Positions 12,184 through 21,171 of a DNA stretch of 64,000 nucleotides are shown here, piece by piece. A program made the position numbers and the translations under genes. Positions within the stretch are counted from its first letter, which is position 1. Each line of letters begins with the position of its first letter. The notes under the pieces were generated by a model. It saw nothing but the letters and a program-made list of their open reading frames with translations, did no database searches and was not told the DNA's origin. Source of the stretch: Copromyces sp. CBS 386.78 (lineage: Eukaryota; Ascomycota; Sordariomycetes; Sordariales; Sordariaceae); contig MU839220.1 of assembly GCA_030685235.1 (NCBI GenBank), positions 50,515-114,514 on the forward strand, read 5' to 3'.

Positions 12184-14265
12184 ATGCATAATTCAGCTAC
12201 TGAGAAGACATCAAACGTGGGTCGGGATCTCGACACAGACAACGCTCTGTTTCACGACGTTGAGTCCAACCCCGGCCATGGGAAGCAAGAACTCGGGACG
12301 GCACAACGCCCACGGCGCCGCCACTCCGGCATATTTGGCTGGTTGCCTAGCCTTGATATTGACTTCCTTTCCCGGAAGCCGAGGCATTATGTCTCTCATT
12401 CAATACGCCCCCTTTTTCTCCGCTCGGCATTCTTTCTTCTCCCGAGCTTTCTTCAGTCTCGTATACAGGGACGCACCCCCTTTGGTCCAAAACCACAGGG
12501 AAATCAGAAGAAAGGGGGCCAGGGAGGCGAGAAACCTCGACTTCTGAGTCCAACGGCGTACCTGGATGGCATGCGCGGCATCGCCGCTTTCTCTGTTTTT
12601 CTCTGCCATTACTCCTATACATGTTTCGTCATCGCCGAAGGCTGGGGCTCAGGGGGAAGCAACTACTACTTCCTCAAGCTCCCCTTCATCCGGCTCTTTT
12701 GCTCAGGGCCGCCCATGGTCTGTATCTTTTTCGTCATCTCTGGATATGCTTTGTCCTTGAAACCACTTAAACTTATTCACTCTATTTCTTCTTCACGATC
12801 GTCATCTGCCATTACTTCAGCAGCACGTACTAAAAAGCACGAACATAACAACTACTCCAAACTCCTCGAAACCCTCTCCTCCCTCGTCTTCCGGCGCGGC
12901 CTTCGCCTCTTTCTCCCACCCGCCATCTCAACCTTCCTCATTGTCCTTCTCCTCCGACTCGGAGTCTACGAATGGAACCGCTCATTTGCGTCCGACGCAG
13001 AATTCCTGAGAAACGTCCAGGAGATTCACTACACTCGATTTGATTCTGCCACGGAGCAATTCGTCGACTGGGGATATGCGGTGCTTAACTTTGTGCACAT
13101 GTGGGATTGGGATGCGTTTGCGGGGTCGACGGGGATTGACGTCCATTTGTGGACGATCCCCGTGGAATTTCGAGCTTCGATGGTATTGTTTTTGACAATC
13201 CTGGGGACGGCGAGGTTGAGAGGGGGCGTGAGGATGGGAGTGGTGCTCGGGTGGTGTGTGTTTGCTTTTTTGTGGGAGAGGTGGGAGATGTGTCTGTTTT
13301 GGATGGGGATGGTGTTGGCCGAGGGGGATGTGGCTAGGGAGATGGCTGTAAAAAGGGAGGAGAGAAGGAGAAAGGGAGAGCTTCCGGAGAGCAGTGGAGG
13401 AGGAATATTGCCAGTTGTCGAGCCCGTGGCGTTGGCGAGGACGGGAGACGTTAGACGTCATCCCCAGCCACGCCAAGGGGCAATGGAGATATCCTCGGAT
13501 ATATATATTGTTGAGTCCGAAGACGAGGCTTCCCACTCCTCTACATATCTTCACTCTTCGAACCACCTCTCGTCGACATGCAGCCGGTACCGCTCCGGCT
13601 CCGCACCTCTTCTTTCCACCACTCCCATCTCACAACCCTTCTTCGAGTCTCACCGGCCACCACGACCATTCTCAACAACCACATCTCCAGTAGCTTCCCC
13701 GGCCGGGAACACCATTTTCCCAACTATTCTCCTCACAATATCTCTCTACCTCCTCTCCCAACCCGACATAAACTCTCACCTCACCCCCGGCTGGATAACC
13801 CTCACCTCTCTCATCCCCCACTGGTGGACAGAACACTACCGCTTCTACCAATCCATAGGAGCAGTCATCTTGGTCTACGCCGTCTCCCGGCATCCTTCTT
13901 CCTCGCCCTCCTCCAGCTCCGCCTCATCCGCCTCCGGTTCTAACACCGCCACCATATTGTCTCAATACCTAAACCCAAAAATCCTCTTCGAATCCTCCAT
14001 CGCTCAATACCTAGGCAAAATCTCCTATGCCATCTACCTCGTCCACGGTCCTGTGCTTCACACACTCGGATATACCGTGATGAGATTCACCTGGACTCGA
14101 GTAACGGGTACGGAGACGGATGGGCACTATATCACGGGGTTTCTGCTGGCCAGTCTCGTGGTGGTGCCCCTGGTGGTCTGGGTGGCGGATGTGTTTTGGA
14201 GAGGTGTCGATGAGCCGGTGGTGAAGTTTGCGAGGAGAGTCGAGGAGAAAGTTGTTGGTTGTTGA
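12184..14265 (+). CDS. Acyltransferase-3 family integral membrane protein (693 aa)
   Basis: The family (Acyl_transf_3, related to bacterial O-acetyltransferases) transfers acyl groups to sugars or other hydroxyl acceptors at membranes; the substrate here is unknown. The signature segment YLDGMRGIAAFSVFLCH lies at residues 126-142, preceded by about 120 cytosolic-looking residues. Hydrophobic segments follow at roughly 165-190, 235-265, 330-375, 510-540, 560-580 and 600-670, as expected for a 10-12 helix protein. A Ser/Pro-rich low-complexity insert of about 130 residues (near 385-515) splits the membrane core and makes the protein longer than the usual 450-550 aa. The whole frame is open without introns. 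The start at 12184 is the first ATG of the frame. A leader intron may precede it. Confidence 0.85.
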   Translation: MHNSATEKTSNVGRDLDTDNALFHDVESNPGHGKQELGTAQRPRRRHSGIFGWLPSLDIDFLSRKPRHYVSHSIRPLFLRSAFFLLPSFLQSRIQGRTPFGPKPQGNQKKGGQGGEKPRLLSPTAYLDGMRGIAAFSVFLCHYSYTCFVIAEGWGSGGSNYYFLKLPFIRLFCSGPPMVCIFFVISGYALSLKPLKLIHSISSSRSSSAITSAARTKKHEHNNYSKLLETLSSLVFRRGLRLFLPPAISTFLIVLLLRLGVYEWNRSFASDAEFLRNVQEIHYTRFDSATEQFVDWGYAVLNFVHMWDWDAFAGSTGIDVHLWTIPVEFRASMVLFLTILGTARLRGGVRMGVVLGWCVFAFLWERWEMCLFWMGMVLAEGDVAREMAVKREERRRKGELPESSGGGILPVVEPVALARTGDVRRHPQPRQGAMEISSDIYIVESEDEASHSSTYLHSSNHLSSTCSRYRSGSAPLLSTTPISQPFFESHRPPRPFSTTTSPVASPAGNTIFPTILLTISLYLLSQPDINSHLTPGWITLTSLIPHWWTEHYRFYQSIGAVILVYAVSRHPSSSPSSSSASSASGSNTATILSQYLNPKILFESSIAQYLGKISYAIYLVHGPVLHTLGYTVMRFTWTRVTGTETDGHYITGFLLASLVVVPLVVWVADVFWRGVDEPVVKFARRVEEKVVGC

Positions 14266-14399
14266 TGTGGTAGTGGGATTTTGGCTTTTTGGGGACCAAT
14301 CAACATGGCTTGGGTTAGCTACTGTTGATGTGGGATGATCCATCCATCTCTTTTCTCGACCACTATGGCGTTGACAGGCGTTCAGAGGGGTTTTTCTTC

Positions 14400-14430
<31 letters not shown>

Positions 14431-15036
14431 TCTTTGCTTCGGCTTTCTCCCCTCTACAATCACGCTTCTTTCCCGGGTTTCACTCCCGGGTTACTCTGAA
14501 GAGCATCGAATAGGTATTGTTCTGTTTCTCCCACTACACCAGGCTCGAGTGAACGCTAACTATGAGAAAGTGCCTTCATACCGCCACCACCACTTCGTCA
14601 CTACGGTTGCAAGTCTGGACACATTTCTCACTCCACTCGCCTTCGGATCAACGCTTGTTAAGTGTGCAGATCGAGGCTTACGAGTCTATTTCCCTACCAA
14701 ACGCCAACAAACTCATCCCTCACAACTGAGGGTTGTCGAGTGGTGCGGGCACCATTTTTCGTGGAAGGGGACCACACTTGACCCTTCAGTTCTCATACCT
14801 TGTAGTCCTGACTCCTGTCAAGACTGGGTCAGGGGCACAGAACTTCACACAACTAAACACTTCATCACACGCCTGGACGTCTTACGCAACCAACGACTTT
14901 GAACCCTTTCACCTTTATCACCCTTTTCACCTTTTTCGCCTTTTTCGCCTTTTTCGCCTTTTTCGCCTTTTTCGCCTTTTTCTTTCTGTCTAACCTACAC
15001 GAACCCCGAATGAACTTCTCTGGGCTCCCCCATCTT
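14266..15036. other. Intergenic region with simple-sequence tracts
   Basis: This contains the 3' region of the acyltransferase gene, a long polypyrimidine tract at about 14394-14435, and a nonanucleotide tandem array at about 14930-14983. No gene is supported. The four-unit RNA-like array begins at 15037. Confidence 0.55.
14930..14983. repeat. Tandem nonamer repeat (CCTTTTTCG)n
   Basis: About six near-perfect copies of a 9-bp CTTTTTCGC unit, flanked by imperfect CCTTTTCAC copies on the left. It is non-coding; the open frame across it merely reads Leu-Phe-Arg repeats. Confidence 0.85.
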
Positions 15037-15332
15037 CGGCTGATTTGGTCGTAGACGGGCAGTGCTAGAGTCCTTCAATGGAACACTGCAAGGAGCGGTG
15101 CGGTGTTCGGGTGAGAATTTTTCTATTTCTTCTCTCTATCGATCTTGATTTTTTTTTCCATTGTTGCTCTCAAAGGGGAAGAGGATGAGATGAAGAGCAG
15201 TACTTAGAGGAGGACAGGACTGGACAGGACAGGACAGGACACTGCGAAATTAAATGTCACTTGGACAGCAGCAAAAGTCTTTTTTTGGTAGCTATTGGGG
15301 GTCTCCCGGCAGGCCCCTATGGCCGAATCATC
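15037..15332 (+). ncRNA. Candidate structured RNA repeat, unit 1 of 4
   Basis: It opens with the block shared by all units (CTGATTTGGTCGTAG, then ACGGGCAGTGCTAG) and closes with CCCCTATGGCCGAATCATC. The 5' TGATTTGGTCGTAG can pair with the 3' CTATGGCCGAATCA end to end, allowing G-U pairs, as a 14-bp terminal stem. This is the longest copy (296 bp). It contains extra T-runs (T9 near 15150, T7 near 15283) and a GGACA microsatellite at 15212-15240, so it may be a decayed member. RNA status is inferred from conserved ends and structure, not from expression. Confidence 0.4.
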
Positions 15333-15563
15333 TGAGGATGGGGGCGATGATAGATATAGCGAAGGTATATCATAATCATGTTTTTTTGGGGCGGTTCGTT
15401 TGTCTTTACAAACAAACCTAGTGTGGGTTTTTTTTGGCTGCTATTTCTTTTCCTGTTTTCGGGTTTGGGGAGACTATACCCGTTGGTGAGGCTGACAGAA
15501 TTTCCTGTCTGTTCCCCAACTCTAGCCTCATCAACGGGTAGAGGTATAACAGTAACTCCCTCT

Positions 15564-15777
15564 CGGCTGATTTGGTCGTAGACGGGCAGTGCTAGTCTCC
15601 TTCCATGGACACCGAGGTGTTGTTCCGGGTCCATTGTCGGCTTTGCAGATAGAAGAGAGCAAGAGCACAAGAGAGCAAGAGAGCAGTGCTTAGAGTAGGA
15701 GGACGGGAATGTGTCACTTGGGCAGCGACGCAGTGGCTATTGGAGGAATCCCTGCGGGCCCCTACGGCCGAATCATC
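15564..15777 (+). ncRNA. Candidate structured RNA repeat, unit 2 of 4
   Basis: This 214-bp unit has the same terminal blocks as its neighbours. The terminal stem is TGATTTGGTCGTAG with CTACGGCCGAATCA. Internal blocks shared with unit 1 include a CTTCNATGGA segment after the 5' block and a GCAGTGCTTAGAG-like segment in the middle. A TATA-like GGTATAAC lies about 20 bases upstream, and a T6 tract follows about 50 bases downstream. Confidence 0.45.
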
Positions 15778-15878
15778 GGGGGAGGAGACCTCAATTTCGG
15801 GTGTCCTTCCTTAGCATGGTTCTTTCTTTTTTATTTGTCTTAGCACTCTGTCAAGTTTTGCTGAGTATATCTTCCCTT

Positions 15879-16091
15879 CAGCTAATTTGGTCGTAGACGG
15901 GCAGTGCGGGCCCGCTAGAGTCTTCATGAACGCGAGATGTTGTCTGGGTGGGAATACTTCGCTGTTCCTTCGATCGTTGCTCCAACGAGGAGCAATACTT
16001 GCAAGACGGTCGGTGTATATCCAGCAGGACAACAAAGCGGCTATTGGGGGCTCTAGCGGGAGCTCCCCGCTGCCCCTACGGCCAAAATATC
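15879..16091 (+). ncRNA. Candidate structured RNA repeat, unit 3 of 4 (compensatory changes)
   Basis: In this 213-bp unit the 5' arm reads TAATTTGGTCGTAG and the 3' arm CTACGGCCAAAATA. Relative to the other units, one G-C pair has become A-U by changes on both sides and one G-U has become A-U. One A-A mismatch is created. Before the 3' arm, GGGGGCTCTAGCGGGAGCTCCCC forms a local hairpin. The mid-region GTTGTC can pair with GACAAC. GAGTATATC lies about 15-20 bases upstream of the unit. Confidence 0.45.
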
Positions 16092-16227
16092 TGGGGTGAT
16101 AGGTACACGAACGTCTAGAGCAGTTTGCTTTGTTTACCGAGCGTATGCATGGTGCCGCAGAAGGGGGAGGGATATCTTGGGGCCTGTATAAGCACTTTAC
16201 TTATATGTATATTGGTACTTCACCTCA

Positions 16228-16427
16228 CGGCTGATTTGGTCGTAGACGGGCAGTGCTAGGGCTTCGATGGAATGCGGACCGTTGTTTGGGTTGGAAGGAA
16301 CGGGCGCTTCTTCGATCGTTGCTCGGAGCAAGAGGAATTCTCAGAGGAGGACGAGGTTATGTCCAGTCGGACAACAAGGTGTATGTAGGTCATAGGGGCT
16401 CCAGCAGGCCCCTACGGCTGAATCATC
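16228..16427 (+). ncRNA. Candidate structured RNA repeat, unit 4 of 4
   Basis: This is the shortest unit (200 bp) with intact terminal blocks: TGATTTGGTCGTAG pairs with CTACGGCTGAATCA with wobble pairs. A GGGGCTCCAGCAGGCCCC hairpin precedes the 3' arm. TTCGATCGTTGCTC is shared with unit 3. TATATGTATATT lies about 20-25 bases upstream. The conserved TGGTCGTAGACGG resembles an RNA polymerase III A box, and GGCNGAATC weakly resembles a B box; both are suggestive only. Confidence 0.45.
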
Positions 16428-17053
16428 AAGGAGGCATTATATGTCATATTCTAGAGCAGGCCAATATCACACTCTAGAGTAGTTAAATATCATGTTTTAA
16501 ACACTATCATATCATAGAGCAGCTCCTTCTTACCAGCTTGCCTTGTGTGAAGTGCGTAAGTGAACTCTTCTATATTACTAGATCGCGCTTACAAATTTAG
16601 CATTAAAAGAGAAGGAACGGACTAAATCAATATCGAGTGTTACCCTACCCTTGGAAATAAACCTCGTAGAATAGTTTCGTAGTATAGAGTAGAAAAGGCA
16701 AGAGCATCTATTACCAAGATCAGAGCCCAGGGATCTTCTTATATGGTTTCTCTAAACTAATCAATTATTTTAAGCAGCACAGTTATCCTAATGGAATGTA
16801 TCTGCTTATATTCAACCGTATCTTGTAGGTAAGGTGATATAAGCCACCAGATTACCCAGAACCGAGTACCCGGGTGTTGTGGTGCAGTTGGTTAGGACTT
16901 TTCTTTAACTCCCTACTTATGAAGTAAGGCGAGAAATAATTCTGGGACTATGAAAGACTCAATGGGACATCTGAACTAGCGCTAAACTACTAGGAAGACT
17001 GTTGTTAGTGCAGCAAAGATCGCGAACCAAAAACCACAGAACCATTTTTCAAA
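16428..17053. other. AT-rich intergenic region with a tRNA-like fragment
   Basis: This is more AT-rich than the neighbouring genes. It holds TCTAGAG-type short repeats just after the RNA-like array (about 16450-16490) and a tRNA-like segment near 16872-16945. No protein-coding gene is supported. Confidence 0.5.
16872..16945 (+). other. Possible tRNA-derived relic (SINE or tRNA pseudogene)
   Basis: TGGTGCAGTTGGTTAGGAC matches the D-arm/A-box pattern of a tRNA. About 50 bases on, ATAATTCTGGGAC could be a mutated T arm. I cannot build a full cloverleaf: the acceptor stem does not pair and the anticodon arm is unclear. It could be a mutated tRNA or the head of a SINE. Confidence 0.25.
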
Positions 17054-17625
17054 GAGGATGTCTATTCGTACTGTCAACATCGTCTTCTGAGACTGTACCC
17101 CACTTTTTTCCCCATACCCATCCCTAACCCTAGCGTCTCCGCACTAGTCTCCCTCGTACCGCGACCGCCAAACTCCCAGATTACAGCCCATTACACATTC
17201 TAACAGCACACATTTCGCTGACAGCCGTAACAATCGCTGACAGCCGTGACAATCGCTGACAGCCGCCGTGACAGTCACTGACAGCCGTGACAATCGCTAA
17301 CAGCCGTGACAATCGCTGACAGCTGTGACAGTCGTTGACAGTCGCTGGCAATTGAGAGTAATTGAGCTCAATTGAGCGACGAGCGATGCGCGACCGTGTA
17401 ATGTGCGACCGTGCCGCTAAGTACGCTATAAAGTACGCTATAAATACACATCTGGGTACGAATTTGGTACCGTGCACAGCCGTCTGATGTCAGGTCACGA
17501 AAGAATGTAATGCCTGGATTTTGCGGGGAATCTTAGCGAAATTTTCGAAAGAATACTTCTAGTAGTCGGGGGTGGGTGGGGTACAGTCTCAGAAGACGAT
17601 GTTTACAGTACGAATAGACATCCTC
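17054..17625. mobile_element. Miniature hAT-like transposon (MITE-1), 572 bp
   Basis: It is flanked by a perfect 8-bp target-site duplication TTTTCAAA at 17046-17053 and 17626-17633. The ends are long inverted repeats of about 50 bp beginning GAGGATGTCTATTCGTACTG. There is no transposase frame, so it is non-autonomous. The centre holds about seven copies of a CGCTGACAGCCGTGACAAT-type repeat (17215-17350). Eight-bp duplications are the hallmark of the hAT superfamily. Subterminal CCCTAACCCTAG and CTCGTACCGCGACCGC are shared with the element at 52916. Confidence 0.85.
17215..17350. repeat. Tandem ~19-bp repeats inside MITE-1
   Basis: Direct repeats of the consensus CGCTGACAGCCGTGACAAT with small deletions and C/T changes. 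The same repeat type, much more degenerate, fills the element at 52916-53741. Confidence 0.85.
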
Positions 17626-18119
17626 TTTTCAAAATTCTACCAAGCTTCCTAGAGATTCTATTTAACATTAGGAAGATGCTTTCCACCCTTTGAGCTCTTG
17701 ATCTAGGTAGAATCAATGGCGAGACACGAGTGTTGTCTGATCATTGAAAAATCAAATGGGTGTATCGGCGACACGGATCTCGAAGTCTGTAGCCAAAGGT
17801 GTACTTTAAGACCTTCAAACCCTTCTTTGTTTCCACATACAACTAAAACTGATACAATTTGGCAAATTCCACCTCTTTTATGAAAGGAGCTGAAAGAAAG
17901 GTCCCAACCAACCGCACCACAACCTCCAAGTAGCACGGAATTTGAAAGGTGGATAGAGCAAGTATTGAGGAGTGCGAAACCGATGTGTATATGTTGTTAT
18001 TTATGCCATGTATATCCAAGAACATATTTTACAAGTCGGACGACTGCCAAATTCAGCTCGTAAATGCCGCCGACGCCTATATATACATGCCTAAAACCGA
18101 ACTACTCATCCCATGTTAC
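17626..18119. other. Intergenic region downstream of the PPR gene
   Basis: The sequence between MITE-1 and the stop codon of the minus-strand PPR gene. Small open frames overlap on both strands without domains. It probably holds the PPR gene's 3' untranslated region. Confidence 0.5.
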
Positions 18120-20663
18120 TCATGCACCCGCAATATTCCTCGCCCTGTAAGCTTCCAGCCCCTCAATCCCCCCCACCGTCTCCTCCCCCTCCTCCTCCTC
18201 GGCCGCCTCATCCACCTCCCGCCCTTCTTCTCCATCCTCAACCACTACGCTCTGGCTAATATCCCTCAACTGCTCCTCCATAATTCTATACTCATCCTGC
18301 GCCGCAATCCACTCAGGCACCTTGGACATCTCCTCAGAAGAGTAGTTATCGTTCTCATCCGCCGCCTCGGCCAACTTGGCCACAAACGCCGCCTGCCTCC
18401 TCTTCTTCTTCTCATCCAGCCTCTGCATCATCTGCAGCGCGCCCTCGCGGTTGAGCAAGTAGCCAAATGCCCTCAGCGTGAACCGATCAGGCCTGTAGCC
18501 CGCAGCCTCCATGCGCTGCAGCGCCGACGCCGTCTTGCCGACGGTTTGTAAGCGAGCATGGCCGGCAATCAGGGTGTTCCAGGTCACGCGGTTGGGCTGG
18601 ACGCCATGGTCGCGCATCATCTTGAAGATGCGGTCGCCCTGCTCACGGTGCTCGCGGCGGTGCATGAAGCCGTGCAGCAGGATGGACCAGGTGTAGACGG
18701 AGGGTGCCGGGTGGCGCGGTTCCGCGTCGGGTATGCTGGGGTCGGCGTCGAAGAGGGCGCGGGAGGCGGCGGCGTCCTTGAGCATGTCGCTGACAATGTC
18801 GAGGGCGACGCGGGCCATGTTGTGGCCCTGCCATTCGAGGATGGCCTTGATGACGGCGTCGTGGATGATGGTGCCCTTGGTGGCGACGAAGGCGAGGATG
18901 GTGGGGTCGCCGTTCTTGAGCCGGGCGCGGAAGTTGGAGTAGAACTCGATCAGGCTGTAGGGCTGCGAGAAGTTGCGAATGAAGGAGGCCACCATGATGT
19001 TGAGCGTGTCGTTGCCTGGTTGGAGACGGGCTTGGGGCTCGAGTCCGGGTACGAGGTCGAGGATGCCCCTGAGCGATCGCATACTCTGCCAGCCGGCCCA
19101 TGAAGGGGCCATCACATCGAGTTCTCGCTGCTGGATTTCTGCGGTGTAGTTTTGTAGGTCGATATTCAACAGGGCTTGCAGAGGACCAAGGTCGAACAGC
19201 TTGGAGTACGTCTTGAACATGTACTCGAAGCTTGGAACGGCAACTGGTGGCTTCATCCTCCGCTTTCGGAGCTCCCAAATCGTGGTAGTGTGAATGAAGG
19301 TGAGGATGCCGTTGATGATGACGGGATCTTGTGACGCCTCCCCTGGCAAAAGCTCGAGAAGGCGGCGGAAACTCCGGTGGTCGTTTGCCAGCGTAGCTCC
19401 GTGTAGCAGCTGGGAAAAAAAACGAAGATCTGGCTGGACTCCCTGACTGGTCATAAGGTCATAGACCAGCCACGCAGTTCCTAGCTCATTGTTATCGCAA
19501 AGGTTTCTGACAATAGTCGTGTAGTGGATGATGTTGGGTTGGAGTCCGACTTCCAAAAGCTGTTGGTTTAGTTGCGAGCGGAGCGTTGGAAGGCTGTCGT
19601 CATCCTCTTTACTTGCGGCTGTACTTGCCCTTCTGATAACGGGGAAGGACAGGACGGCGGTGGCCAGAGCGGCGCAGTGCAGCCCATTGACATCCAGCTG
19701 TCCCTCCCGGATCATCTCACAGAGTAGATCAGCAGCCGCCGGCTTGTATTTTGGCTTCTTTGCCAAGTGCCATACAAAATGTTGCTTTGTGTAGGCGTGT
19801 AATGGCTGCCGGTATTTTTTCATGGTCATGAGTAGCTCGTGTACTTGGTCCGTCGTTGCGCGCCTAAGAATATGGTAGATGGTATTTTGTCGTAGGCAGA
19901 TGTAGCGATACGAAGTGGTGTGGTAGCAATGAAGCAAAGCCTCAGCAACGGCCCTCCCGTATTCCGCCTGTTTAGGCTCTTCTAGCCTCCGTAGATAGTC
20001 GGCCATGTACCGAAAACAGTCGACGGCCGCGTAGAAGTTCGCTCCGTTTTCTTCAAAGATGGCCCGGAACATGTCCGGGGCTTGCTCGGGCCACCAATGG
20101 AGACAGTTGAGCATAACCGGCCGCCAAAGCTTTGGTCGACTCTCCTCGGGTATGAGCTGCCAGGCTTGCCGCATGTGGTTGACATCCCTCTGGCAGAGTA
20201 GATCCTGTATAATCAGAATCTCAGGGCACCCTGCCTTCAGGGCGATTTCTCGGTATCTGTCCTTCCGTTTCTTTTCCCAGTCTCTCTTGGCCCATATTTT
20301 GCTGAACTTGTATTTCCAACGTTGAAGATCCCGTAGTCTGCTGCGGTATTCGCTCTGGCTGACGTCTATGCGAAGGACCCTTTCTTCGTGTGGCCACTTG
20401 TTCAATGGTATGGATTGTTTCGAGAATGTGCGCTCGTTTCTGCCCGGCTTGGTACTTGACTTCGTCTGGCTCGAGGGCACCGGGAACTGTTCGGGTCCGG
20501 TCGCATGGCTATGAGACGAGGGTTGGGCGTGCGGCGAGGGCGCGAGAGAGCTGGCTGGACGGACCAGCGGCCGGGGACGAAGGGGAAGCCGGAGCTGAAG
20601 CGGATCGGCTTGTCGTCGGATGTTGGAGAGACATGACCGGCAAACGAATGGCGTCTGTTGCAT
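18120..20663 (-). CDS. Pentatricopeptide repeat (PPR) protein, probably mitochondrial (847 aa)
   Basis: PPR proteins bind organellar RNA and support its processing, stability or translation. The first ATG is at 20663 (the frame opens a few codons earlier only from a TTG). The N-terminus, MQQTPFVCRSCLSNIRRQ and the Arg/Pro/Leu-rich sequence after it, has no acidic residues for about 20 positions and looks like a mitochondrial presequence. Helical hairpin repeats are scattered along the protein. The clearest PPR units are near residues 680-770, for example the segment with VYTWSILLHGF followed by RVTWNTLIAGHA, and an earlier one contains IIHYTTIVRNLC. The C-terminus is acidic (Glu-rich). The gene is intronless and GC-rich toward its 3' end. 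It resembles fungal PPR factors involved in mitochondrial mRNA expression, but I cannot assign a named orthologue. Confidence 0.85.
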   Translation of the reverse strand: MQQTPFVCRSCLSNIRRQADPLQLRLPLRPRPLVRPASSLAPSPHAQPSSHSHATGPEQFPVPSSQTKSSTKPGRNERTFSKQSIPLNKWPHEERVLRIDVSQSEYRSRLRDLQRWKYKFSKIWAKRDWEKKRKDRYREIALKAGCPEILIIQDLLCQRDVNHMRQAWQLIPEESRPKLWRPVMLNCLHWWPEQAPDMFRAIFEENGANFYAAVDCFRYMADYLRRLEEPKQAEYGRAVAEALLHCYHTTSYRYICLRQNTIYHILRRATTDQVHELLMTMKKYRQPLHAYTKQHFVWHLAKKPKYKPAAADLLCEMIREGQLDVNGLHCAALATAVLSFPVIRRASTAASKEDDDSLPTLRSQLNQQLLEVGLQPNIIHYTTIVRNLCDNNELGTAWLVYDLMTSQGVQPDLRFFSQLLHGATLANDHRSFRRLLELLPGEASQDPVIINGILTFIHTTTIWELRKRRMKPPVAVPSFEYMFKTYSKLFDLGPLQALLNIDLQNYTAEIQQRELDVMAPSWAGWQSMRSLRGILDLVPGLEPQARLQPGNDTLNIMVASFIRNFSQPYSLIEFYSNFRARLKNGDPTILAFVATKGTIIHDAVIKAILEWQGHNMARVALDIVSDMLKDAAASRALFDADPSIPDAEPRHPAPSVYTWSILLHGFMHRREHREQGDRIFKMMRDHGVQPNRVTWNTLIAGHARLQTVGKTASALQRMEAAGYRPDRFTLRAFGYLLNREGALQMMQRLDEKKKRRQAAFVAKLAEAADENDNYSSEEMSKVPEWIAAQDEYRIMEEQLRDISQSVVVEDGEEGREVDEAAEEEEGEETVGGIEGLEAYRARNIAGA

Positions 20664-21171
20664 GGTTCCTAGGGAGGCCAACGGCCCAGCACCAAGGTAG
20701 TGCCGTAGGTCGAAACGATATCTATGACGGGGCGTACGTGTTCATTATGTGTCGCGCGTGGTTTTTGGGGTTCGACTACCAGAGTCGGGTTGCGATATGT
20801 GGGATGAATGGCGCAGTTCTAAATTTTTGGCGGGACAGGAATTCGCGATGCGCGTGTGACTGGACGATCTATCTTGCGCTATGCGCTTGTTACCGGACTG
20901 TAACGTCAGGGGTCTAAACGGGACGGCAGGCGCTAAGCTTTAGCGAGGTCCGTGCTCAACAGCGTCCCCGGGAACCCCACGCGGAGCGCGTCCCACTGCC
21001 TGCGATCCACAGCTTCAGAACCTCACTCCATCCACTGACGGCATCCCAGCGCATTCGGGAACTCGCAAAGTCCCAATTGAACTGTCTAGCAACATCAAGA
21101 TTGGAATTACAAGATTTACCTGAACCACAATATCTCAACATAACAACATCAAGACACAACACCCAAAAAAA
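20664..21171. promoter_or_regulatory. Shared divergent promoter region (PPR / Cwf18)
   Basis: About 0.5 kb separates two divergently transcribed start codons, so both promoters must lie here. The Cwf18 side ends in an A/C-rich leader with ACCCAAAAAAA just before its ATG. No TATA box or named element is evident. Confidence 0.4.

Noticed and set aside
15037..15332. Firm assignment of unit 1 as an RNA polymerase III gene
   Set aside because: It contains internal T9 and T7 runs that would stop Pol III, so at least this copy is unlikely to be a full Pol III transcript.
17110..17140. CCCTAACCC-like telomere sequence (also near 53675 and 63986)
   Set aside because: Only one or two units, always at the same subterminal place in the hAT-like elements, so it is element sequence and not a telomere.
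18558..19278. Long open frames on both strands inside the PPR gene
   Set aside because: Shadows of the GC-biased codon use of the PPR gene; the translated text is low complexity and unrecognisable.
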